Below, piece by piece: positions 23,978-33,595 of a DNA stretch of 64,000 nt. This stretch comes from Narthecium ossifragum (Eukaryota; Streptophyta; Magnoliopsida; Dioscoreales; Nartheciaceae): positions 4,998,896 through 5,062,895 of the forward strand of contig OY986963.1 of NCBI GenBank assembly GCA_963920575.1, in the 5' to 3' direction. Positions within the stretch are counted from its first letter, which is position 1; each line of letters opens with the position of its first letter. The notes under the pieces were generated by a model that was not told where the DNA came from, ran no database searches, and saw only the letters and a list, made by a program, of their open reading frames with translations. The position numbers and the translations under genes are program-made.

Positions 23978-26900
23978 CGTGGAGTTGTCATGGACTCGGG
24001 CCGAAACGAGTCCTGCAGTCATGCCAGCGTCTTCTGGTTGATGAACGTTTGGACTTCTTGTTTCTGCTGGAGGCAGTGGTGGTTGAGTCACAGTTGGGGT
24101 ATATTCAACATTGCTTGGGACCGGCTTGGTGTACCTTTTTATTGCCGTCTAGAGGTTGCAAAGGAGGTATCCTGGCGGTCTGGCGGGCGTCCCTGGGAAA
24201 TGTCACTTTTCTGCACTTTTCAGATCAAGCGGTACATGGGGCCATTACATCTACGGGTCTTGGTCAATGGTACATATCTGCGGTGTATGCGGCTCGTACT
24301 CGGCGAGAGCGGGAGGACCTCTGGAGGATCTTCATAGGATTAACATCTCAGGATGGCCCCATTTGATGATTGGGGACTTTAATGTCATCATGGCGCCATC
24401 AGAAAAGAGGGGACGAGTGCCATTCCACTACTCTCGTAGTGTGATGGATTTCATTGACTTTACTTCGGAAGATTACCTAGTTGATTTGGGTTTTACAGGG
24501 CCTTCGTTCACTTGGAGTAACAGGCAGTCTGGCGGGTGTCGAACTTTGGAAAGGTTGGACAGAGTCCTGTGTACCACTGATTGGCGCTCCTGGTTCCCTC
24601 GTGCTGGAATTAAACATCTTAAGTACATCTCGGGGGATCACAGGCCTATTCTGCTGGACCTGGAACCAAGACGTCAGTTGCCTGGCCCATCGATGTTTCG
24701 GCTTCGACAATTCTGGATGTGGTGGAGCGAGCCTGGCGGCGGTCTAGAACTGGATCCCTACAATACAACTTCCAGGGCAAGCTGAAGGAAGTGAAGCGGT
24801 CAGTGAAAGGTTGGAGTAAGAAGGACGATTTCGACCTGTATAACACCCATCAGCATGATCTTCATGTCCTTGATGCTCTTTATGCTAAGGAAGACGAAGG
24901 GGTCCTGACCTTGGAGGAGCAACAGTTGATGCGAGTGTTAGAAAACAAGCACATGGCGGTGATTGCTCAGCATGACGAATACGTTGCCCAGTTTAAGCGG
25001 TAGGAATGGCTGCAAGAGGGCGACAGAAACACCCGGTCTTTCCACCTCTCGATGAAGCACTCGGGAAATAGGTCACCGGTCGTGGAGATTTTGAATCAGG
25101 CAGGAGATGCGGTTTCTTCCCAGGAAGACATCACTGGTGTTTTCTTAGATTACTATCGGAAGCTGTGGCGTAGAAGGAACCAGGGGTGTGAGATCCCCTT
25201 ACCAGCGCTCTCGACCATATCCGAGGAGGAGGCGGACACACTACTACAAGAGGTCTCGCCCGAGGAGGTGAAAGCGGCGCTAGATAGTATGGGACACTGC
25301 AAAACTCCTGGGCCGGACGGGATTCCTTCAGAGTTTTTTCAATGTCATTGGGATGTGTGCGGAGAGGATGTGGTGTCCTTGGTGCAGAGCTTCTTTACTT
25401 CAGGTCGCATGCCACCTAACTGGAATAACACTTTTATCTCGTTCATCCCGAAGATTCCTAACCCCAAAGTGGTGAAGGATTTTCGGCCTATCAGCATGTG
25501 TAACATCCAGTATAAGCTGGTGTCTACTATTCTTTCAAACAGATTGAAGCCTCTGATGGAGCGACTGGTTGGATTAGAATAGTCAGCTTTTATTGAGGGG
25601 AGGTCTATTTTTGATAATCTGGGTGCAGCAAAGGAACTTATGCATACATTTCAGCATGCACCAAAGACAAAGGCCCTGATGGCAGTGAAGGTTGACCTGC
25701 GCGCAGCCTATGACTCAGTGCGATGGGACTTTCTCCGTCGGGTCTTACAGCAGATGAATTTCCCAGAGAGATGGGTCAGCTGGATAATGGAGTGTGTGTC
25801 AACTCCTCGATTTTCTCTTATTATTAACGGGAGAGTTTCTGGCTTCTTCAGGTCTTACAGGGGCCTACGACAGGGGGATCCATTGTTGCCATATCTGTTT
25901 ATCCTCTGTCAGGAGGTCCTGTCTCGCCTACTATCTCTGCCTCTAGTAGCGCTAGAGGGTGTGAGCTATCCTCGGTCTTCTATAAAAGTAAGCCACCTGC
26001 TGTATGCTGACGATTGCATCTTCTTCACCCGAGCAACAACGGAGGAGACAATGAAGCTGTTAAATGTCTTGAGGAGATTCAAACGGTTGTCCAGGTTGGA
26101 GATGAATTTGGATAAGTCAAGTATAGAGTTCTCCCCTATTGTTTCGCGCGGTCGCCGTCGTAGACTGATGCAGAGAACAGGTCTATCGCAGAAGACGGGT
26201 GCTTGGCGCTATCTGGGTATTCCATTGGATGCGAAGCGACTCCGCAAGCATGACTTCAACGGTTTGGTGGAAGCTGTCCAGGCAAGATTGTCTTCATGGA
26301 GTGCCAGGCGACTTGCTGATGCGGCTCGGGTAGTTTTGGTCCAAGCAGTTCTTCAGACAATGCCTGCGTTTCAGATGATGGCTCAACCTGTCCCTGTAGG
26401 TGTGCTGAAGAAGGTGGAATCCCTCCTTCGGAATTTTTTATGGCGTGGGCGAAGAGGAGGTTTCTCGGTGGTAGCATGGAGTTCCGTTTGCCAGCACAAA
26501 ACTCAGGGGGGCTGGGGGTTGAAGGATTTGAGTCTTTGGCAGAAGGCAATGCGTATGTGGTGGGCCTCCTTGCTGTTTCAGGGGAAGGCAACGATTTGGA
26601 CTGGACTCGTGCGGGGAAAGTATCAATGGAGTGGGCATCTACCAGCAGGAGATCCTCCAGGTCGATGTTCAGTGCTTTGGAGGTCTATTTGTAAAGCCTC
26701 TAAGTTGCTGAGGGATGGGATTTTCTGGATTCCAGGCCGCCATGGGAAGGTAAATATGATGGAAGACTGGTGGTTGGGAGACAGTAGGATTGCGAGATGG
26801 CCGTGCCCTGTTCTTGTTAATGAGATGCCATCTGGCCTCTTGGTGAGCTCTTTCGTTGATGCGTCCGGTTCCTGGGAGATAGAGAATCTATGAGAGGTCT

Positions 26901-28081
26901 TGGGCGAGGAACTGGCAGTACAAGCGGCGGACGTCCACATACAAGAGGAAGATGAGTTTAGATGGGGCTGGAATGCATCCGACATCATCAGTACCAGTTC
27001 ATGTTACCAGTTCTTGGAGGCTTACTCCCAACACAACTCACAGGAGGAGTGCTTGAGGCGATGGTGGTGGTCGGTCTGGAAGGTACCTGCAGGTCCGGAA
27101 GGTACCTGCAGGTCCTAGAGTGCGTCTATTTCTTTGGCGACTGGCACATCGGAAGCTGCCGACCCTGGCAAATTTATGGAATGTGTACATGGTGTCGGAA
27201 AGTTCTTGCCCGAACTGCGGGCATCAGTTGGAGACGCTGGAGCATATTTTCTGGGAATGCCCGGTATCGCGAGTGATTTGGCGTGCTGTGTTGGAGGCTT
27301 CTGGTATTGAGGTGACAGACTGGTCGATGGAGCTCTGCTTTGGGTTCCTGGGGCGGTCGGTAAAGGAGGAAATGCAGATCTTTCAGAAGAGTTTGGTTGC
27401 TTACACATTGTGGTGTATCTGGAAGGGCCGCTGCTCGCTCCTATATGAGGAAAAACCTTTTGTGATCCATGAGGAAGTTCATCGTATCTGGTGGCTCGCC
27501 AGGGAGTGTCACCTGGTGCACTTTACCAAGAGACGGAGGAGGACGGGAGAAGGAAGGCCTAACGGAGTATATATCCAGGTTGATGCTTCGGCTAATGTGA
27601 TGAGTGGATTGGTACGTGTAGGTGTGGTTTGTTTGGAAAAAGAGGGAGGGGTGCTATGGTCAGTGTCAGACTCTGTATTCTGTCAAGAAGATACGGTCCT
27701 AACAGGAGAGTTGCAGTCAATCGCCCAGGCACTGCAGGAATGCATTGATAGGGGTCTTAAAGATGTTAACATAGAATGTGACTCCCAAGCGGCGGTGAAC
27801 CTGGTCAACGGTCGATTTCTGGCTTCAAATAATCTCAATCCTCTATTGGTGTCGATCTGGCGAAAGATTGGAAAGCTAAGGAGATTTCACCTCGTACATA
27901 TCTATCGAGAAGAGAATAGGAGAGCAGATGATGTTGCGCTGGATGCTCATCGAGCAGCTACTGGGGATGGTGATGTGGGCACATTTTCTGTTGTAAGAAG
28001 TACCAATCCAGGATCGCCTGAGACCCTGGACTGGTCTGAAGGGTAGTAGTTAGCCTCCGGGTTTAACTTTTCAGAAAAAAA
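22119..28081 (+). mobile_element. Near full-length but decayed LINE (L1/RTE-like plant LINE)
   Basis: A 6-kb non-LTR retrotransposon flanked by perfect 16-bp target duplications (22103-22118 and 28082-28097, beginning AAGTTGGACC and ending CATGGTT), with a short A tail (28075-28083). It has ORF1 (DUF4283 plus CCHC knuckle) and ORF2 (AP endonuclease, reverse transcriptase, zf-RVT, RNase H). Several nonsense codons and frameshifts inactivate both. The left duplication overlaps the end and the target duplication of the adjacent solo LTR, so the LINE is the younger insertion. Confidence 0.93.
23962..28046 (+). pseudogene. LINE ORF2 (endonuclease, reverse transcriptase, RNase H), broken
   Basis: It starts at 23962, overlapping the ORF1 stop. 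The endonuclease opening reads LAWSCHGLG, with Ser where the family usually has Asn; GDFNVIM and SGDHRPILLDL are retained after a frameshift near 24160-24360. Another shift lies near 24720-24780. In-frame stops sit at 25001, 25580 and 26891. The reverse transcriptase retains KTPGPDG, FRPISMCN, LRQGDPL and the YADD box (26002-26013). A 19-bp tandem duplication (27078-27115) shifts the frame ahead of the zf-RVT and RNase H end (27120-28046: CPNCGHQLETLEHIFWEC, VDASANV, ECDSQAAVN). It is not functional as it stands. Confidence 0.9.
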
Positions 28082-28312
28082 AAGTTGGACCATGGTTGTA
28101 AAGTAAAACTAAGTTTGGTCTAGTAGAACTCACCAACGGGGTTTTGGATGGATCTCTATGAAAAATTTCTAGAGGCACTAATATAAGTTATGTAACCCTA
28201 GCCCTCAACGCTCAACTCATAAAATAAAAAAAAGTTCAGTATTGTCTTGCCAATCCCAAAGTTTAGTCGCCAATTCAGCATAAACAAACAAACGTAATAG
28301 AGATATATCTAT

Positions 28313-30360
28313 GGATTTTTTGCCATATTGGACCCTTAATGTTCAGATTTGGCAGAATGAGACCTCCATCAAATTTTTTTGCAACAGTGTACCCCTACCT
28401 ATATAAATCCCGATTTTACCCCTCGCATTTAATGACAAAAGACAAAATAACAATGTTCACATTTTGATTTTGGTTAAAAAATTACAAAAACATCCCGTCA
28501 CATTTAATGCGACGGGATATGTCTTCTTCCCAAAATTTCTTCTTCCTGAATCCTCTTTCTCCCTCCCGCCGGGCATGTCTCCTCCACTGCCTCTTCTCTT
28601 CTTCCTCTCCACTGTCTCCTCTTCTTTTCTCCCTAACCACTCTTCTCCTTTATTCTTTTATCTCTCATCCCTTTCGACTGTCTCCACTTCTCTACTTTCG
28701 CCAAAATAGTTCACTGGAGAGATGAAAGAATAAGGGAGAAAAGTGGAGAGGGAGAAGAGAAGAGGAGGTAGTGTGGAGAGGGAGAAGAGAAGATGGCGGG
28801 AGGAGCTATGCCTTGATATTGTTTGGGTGGTATGCAGCAAACCTCGTACACATTCATCAATATTATACACGTACGTATCCTGAAGATACTCGTGAAAAGA
28901 AGCTGATGCACGCGTTTTTCAAAAAATACACGTATCGTCGTAAAAATATACACGTATCGTCATAAAAAATACACGTGTAGCGCCAAAATGACTGTTTTTT
29001 ACATTGCATCAAAAGGTATACCATACAATACACACAAGATAGACGCAACATCATACAGCGGACGGAGCTGGTGTTGTACCGGGCACAACTACAGGACGTA
29101 CGGGTGCATCGGGATGAATGGGTGCTCTATAAGTCTTCTTGTTGTGCCCAAGTACCTTACATCTCGAACATCTCCGCATTGTTCTCGACTGTGCCTCGCC
29201 TTGAGACGACAACCTTCTCTTCCCGGTGCGTATCTTGCGAGCGACAGCTTAAGGTTTGCCTTGTCGGGGTATCTCTCTCCAACATATGGCTCAGGGGCAT
29301 TCAAAAAGTAGGTTGTTTGAGCTTCCGGAGTTTCGAAATTGAGAACGTACTCATCTACCTCGTCACAGTCAAGCATCTTCGATGGCTCCTCGCAGTCGCT
29401 ACCAGCTACCCAATCATTAACGAACTCTCACCGGAGGCTGAGGGGTAAGTTATAGAAGCGCGGGTATAATTATAAGATGCGTGTGTATACAATTCTGCAT
29501 ACGTGTCTGAACTTCTTTTCACGAGTATTAATAGGCTACACGCGTGTACAAAATTTATGAATGTGTACAAGGTCTGTGTACTTTTCGCGTGTATTACTAG
29601 CACCCACACGCGTTCATGCACGCGTATAAATCGGAACACGTGTATGTTTTGGTCCTTTTGATGCAATGTAAAAAACAGTCATTTTGGTGCTACACGTATA
29701 TTTTTTATGACGATAAGTGTATATTTTTTATGACAATACGTGTATTTTTTGAAAAACGCGTGTCTCAACTTCTTTTCACGAGTATCTTCAGGATACGTAC
29801 GTGTACAATATTGATGAATGTGTACGATGTTTGTTGCATACCACCCAAACAATATCAAGGCATGGCTCATCCCGATATCTTCTCTTCTCCATCTCCACTA
29901 CCTCCTCTTCTCTTCTCCCTCTCCACTCTTCTTCCTTATTCTTTCATCTCTCCGGTGAACTATTTTGGCGAAAGTAGAGAAGTGGAGACAATGGAAAGGG
30001 ATGAGAGATGAAAGAATAAAGGAGAAGAGTGATTAGGGAGAAGAGAAGAGGAGGCAGTGGAGAGAAAGAAGAGAAGAGGAGGTAGTGGAGGAGCCATACC
30101 CGGCGGGAGGGAGGAAGAAGATTCAGGAAGAAGAAGTTTTGAGAAAAAGACACATCCCGTCGCATTAAATGTGACGGGATGTTTTTTTAAATTTTTAACC
30201 AAAATCAGAATGTGAACATCGCTATTTTGTCTTTTTGTCATTAAATGCGAGGGGTAAAATCGGAATTTATATAGTTAGGGGTCCTCTGTTGCAAAAAAAC
30301 TTGAGGGAGATCTCATTCTGTCAAATGTGAACATTAAAGGTCCAATATGACAAAAAATCC
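28313..30360. mobile_element. Mutator-like element (deletion derivative) with 0.7-kb terminal inverted repeats
   Basis: The two arms, 28313-29016 and about 29654-30360, are reverse complements over roughly 705 bp with moderate divergence. Both outer ends read GGATTTTTTG inward. Perfect 10-bp target duplications ATATATCTAT flank the element (28303-28312; 30361-30370). Long TIRs and a 9-11 bp duplication are diagnostic of Mutator-like elements. The 0.64-kb centre holds remnants of a transposase gene on the minus strand. CG-rich short motifs (ACACGTG, ACGCGTG) recur in the inner arms and centre. Confidence 0.93.
29060..29376 (-). pseudogene. Mutator-like transposase remnant (N-terminal piece joined to C-terminal zinc knuckle)
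   Basis: The minus-strand frame 29376 to about 29235 gives VGERYPDKANLKLSLARYA, like the start of MULE transposases just before their DNA-binding domain. From about 29232 a different frame gives RTMRRCSRCKVLGHNKKTY (29125-29180), the C-terminal CX2CX4HX4C zinc knuckle of the same family with the last Cys replaced by Tyr. The DDE catalytic core is missing between them. This reads as an internal deletion joining both ends of the original gene out of frame. Confidence 0.7.
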
Positions 30361-30370
30361 ATATATCTAT

Positions 30371-30550
30371 CGTAGTCTTACTGTCTGGCTACTGTAGATA
30401 TTGGGCTGAGACTAGCTGTAGATATTGGAGTCAGGCTAGCCCAGCCCAGCCCATCAGTACCCAGCTTTTCGTCTCTCACCTAACAAAGGTACAAGCTTGA
30501 GTTTAACATGCATATAGGACTCTAGTTGAAGTTTCTGATGAAATACGAAG
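30371..30550. other. Intergenic flank right of the Mutator-like element
   Basis: Short low-similarity sequence with an imperfect repeat of CTGTAGATATTGG. Nothing coding was recognised. Confidence 0.4.
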
Positions 30551-31580
30551 TAGAAACATATATTATCAAAGATTGCCAAATGGAAATCATACTAGACTTC
30601 TTGTTTAGCGTGAATTAGTCAAATAAAGGGTGAATAGCCAGAGAATGAGACTCTGCAAGGACTTTGTAATCATATCTAACATGCATGTCCCCAACTCATG
30701 AAAGCATTTGATTGTGCACTCCACGTGTCCATGCACTTAATTAGGCTAGTAGTTTACAGGGTCTTTGATGCCAATCCCTCACTCAAGCCCCAACTTGTAG
30801 AGGTCGGCGTTGACAAAAGATAAATCTAAGGGGACACTTGCCCAATTACAAGTCCTGAATTCTTAAAACCCCTCAATTTTTTCAACTATTTCAACTCCGT
30901 GCTTGTCTTGCTAGCATCATTCAGCCTTCCCATTTCCATTTCTATATTCTCTATCAAGTTTAATGATCGGTATGGTAATACTTTTCAGGTGTTCCCATTT
31001 CCATTTTGCCAGATGGAAATTATATTATCAAAGATTGCCAGATGGAAATTATACTAGCTAGACTTTTTTGTTTAGCATGAATTGGTCAAATCAAAAGTCG
31101 TACATGCATGACCCCGGATAAGTCTGTCCGTGTCATTATAATACAAGGAGGGTGAATCGAGAGAGAATGAGACTGCAGAGACTTTGTAATCGTATCTAAC
31201 GTGTTCTGAACTCATAAAAGTATTTGACTATGGATGGTGCATGACTATGCGCGCCCATGACTATGGATGGTGCATGACTATGCGCGCCCATGCACTTAAT
31301 TGGGCTAGCAATTCACACGGTCTTTGATGTCAATTCCTCGTTCAGATCTTAAACCCAACTTATAGAGGACTTTAACGTAATCGTTGACAAAAGAGATGTC
31401 AAGGAGACACTTGCCCAGTAAGGCCTGAATTCTTACGACCCCTCAACTTTTTCAACTTTTTCAACTCCGTGCTTTTGCTTGCATCATTCAGCCTTCCCAT
31501 ATCCATTTCTATATTCTCTAGCATGTTTAATGATTGGTATGGTAATACTTTTCAGGTGCTCCCATTCCCATTTTGCCTCG
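30550..31580. repeat. Tandem duplication of a ~0.5-kb segment, two diverged copies
   Basis: Copy 1 is about 30550-31010 and copy 2 about 31025-31580. They share ordered blocks: TATTATCAAAGATTGCC, GAATGAGACT, GCACTTAATT with GGCTAG, GGTCTTTGATG, GACACTTGCCCA, CATCATTCAGCCTTCCCAT and GGTATGGTAATACTTTTCAG. Copy 2 contains its own 32-bp tandem repeat (31227-31290). No gene was recognised in either copy. Confidence 0.85.
31227..31290. repeat. 32-bp tandem duplication inside duplicated copy 2
   Basis: GACTATGGATGGTGCATGAC with following TATGCGCGCCCAT occurs at 31227 and again at 31259 with no differences. The repeat is absent from copy 1, so it arose after the larger duplication or was lost there. 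Confidence 0.9.
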
Positions 31581-32189
31581 CTATCATGCCTAATCCTTAT
31601 CATGCTATTATTATTCAGCTGTTCATCTTGGGATCTATTCCATCGTTGTCACTGCCTTTATCATGAGAATTATATTTTGGTAATGTTATTTTCATATATA
31701 GTGACGGAAAAGAACCTTTCAATTAAACCAGAGAGTCAAATATATTACTTTTTACGAAAAATTGGTGTTTAGTCTCTTTTAGAGACTTTATTTGCTGTAT
31801 AGTCTCCTTGAAAGATTTTAAGCCATTTAGTCCCTTCTTGGACAGCTGTATTTTTTTTATCTCTAAAATACCCTTTATGTATTTTTTTAAATGAGAGTTG
31901 GATGAATAGTTTTGAATTAGGTGGTTGGCATTAAATGGAGTGGTTGGGAATATATACACCTATTCCCAATACATGGAAGGCATGAATGCATCCACTTTAT
32001 GGCTGGATGCATGCATTAATGGGGGCATTAATAGTAAAAAAGGAAATATTGAAAAATAGTTGGTAAATACCAGAAAATAGGAAAATTACCGGAAAAAATG
32101 AGAAAAAATGGTAGAAAAGTATAAAAAAATACCAGAAAATATAAAAAAAATTTGAAATTATTTTTGGTGAAGTAACTACAGTTTTTTTG
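31581..32189. other. AT-rich intergenic sequence before the tandem array
   Basis: No gene recognised. The first part contains the repeated words AGTCTC and TTTAG; the part from about 32040 has short A-rich repeats (ACCAGAAAATA) leading into the array. Confidence 0.4.
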
Positions 32190-32923
32190 TAAAGTAATTG
32201 TCATTTAAATGACAAGTAACTACCATTATGATGGAAGTAACTACCATCATATTGAAAAGTAATTACCAATCTATGGGAAGTAACTACAAATATTGGTAGT
32301 TACTTTTCAGGTTTTCTACCTTTTTCTGGGATAGTAACTACAAATTATGGAAAAGTAACTACAATTATGGGAAGTAACTACAAATATTGGTAGTTACTTC
32401 CCAGTTTTCCTACCTTTTTTCTGCGATAGTAACTACAAATTATGGAAAAGTAACTACAATTATGGGAAGTAACTACAAATATTGGTAGTTACTTCCCAGT
32501 TTTTCTACCTTTTTTTATGCGATAGTAACTACAAATTATGGAAAAGTAACTACAATTATGAGAAGTAACTACAAATATTGGTAGTTACTTCCCAGTTTTT
32601 CTACCTTTTTTTATGCGATAGTAACTACAAATTATGGAAAAGTAACTACAATTATGAGAAGTAACTACAAATATTGGTGGTTACTTCCCAGTTTTCCTAT
32701 CTTTTTTCTGGGATAGTAACTTCAAATTATGGAAAAGTAACTACAATTATGGGAAGTAACTATAAATATTGGTAGTTACTTCCCAATTTTCCTACCTTTT
32801 TTCTGCGATAGTAACTACAAATTATGAAAAAGTAACTACAATTATGGGAAGTAACTACAAATATTGGTAGCTACTTCCCAGTTTTTCTACCTTTTTTTAT
32901 GCGATAGTAACTACAAATTATGG
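32190..32923. repeat. Tandem array, 95-96-bp unit with internal palindrome, truncated by the gap
   Basis: GATAGTAACT recurs at 32330, 32425, 32521, 32617, 32712, 32807 and 32903, a period of 95-96 bp, with more diverged material from about 32190. Each unit contains inverted halves AAGTAACTAC and GTAGTTACTT around AAATATTG or a close variant. The array stops abruptly at the run of N, so its true length is unknown. Confidence 0.95.
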
Positions 32924-33123
32924 NNNNNNNNNNNNNNNNNNNNNNNNNNNNNNNNNNNNNNNNNNNNNNNNNNNNNNNNNNNNNNNNNNNNNNNNNNNNN
33001 NNNNNNNNNNNNNNNNNNNNNNNNNNNNNNNNNNNNNNNNNNNNNNNNNNNNNNNNNNNNNNNNNNNNNNNNNNNNNNNNNNNNNNNNNNNNNNNNNNNN
33101 NNNNNNNNNNNNNNNNNNNNNNN
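32924..33123. other. Assembly gap (200 N)
   Basis: Exactly 200 unknown bases, a conventional placeholder size, located where a tandem array on the left meets unrelated GC-rich DNA on the right. Open frames that run through it are meaningless. Confidence 0.99.
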
Positions 33124-33544
33124 ACCCTCGAGTCGGCACCACCCGAAGTCTTCTTCCTTTCCAACGGCACCCGACGACATCTCGACGCCACCCGCAGTCC
33201 CAGATATGGCGCCCGGGCTCCTCAACCCTCTCAGATCCGACTGCACCCGACAACACCCGCAGTCCCAGATCTTCCCTTCCAACGGCACCCGAAGTCTTCT
33301 TCCCTCTATCTCCAATCTCCATCTCCTCGCAGGAAGCTCCGCCCGTCGCCCGAGCTCCTCAACCCTCTCGGATCCGGTGCCGCCATCGCTCTACACCGCC
33401 ACCCACGATCTCCCCGACCCCGCCCAGATCTGGATGCCAGAGGCTTCCCCGAATCCTCTCCGGCCATCCTTCGGTCAGATCTGGTGACCAAGCACTGTGT
33501 CCTTGCTCTTGGGTCGCGCGGTCGTCGTCCGACGTCCGTTGTCA
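33124..33544. other. GC-rich sequence right of the gap, origin unclear
   Basis: C-rich sequence with internal repeats of CCCGAAGTCTTCTTCC, CCAACGGCACCCGA and CCCGCAGTCCCAGAT. Long proline/serine frames result from composition and do not resemble a known protein. It may be part of an LTR or of the interrupted transposon that follows. Confidence 0.35.
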
Positions 33545-33595
33545 CTTAGGCGGGTTAGGCGGGTCGGGTTCGGTTGACCGTTTATAAACGGGTTG

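Noticed and set aside
32864..33549. Frames running through the N gap
   Set aside because: They are artefacts of undefined bases and C-rich flanks.
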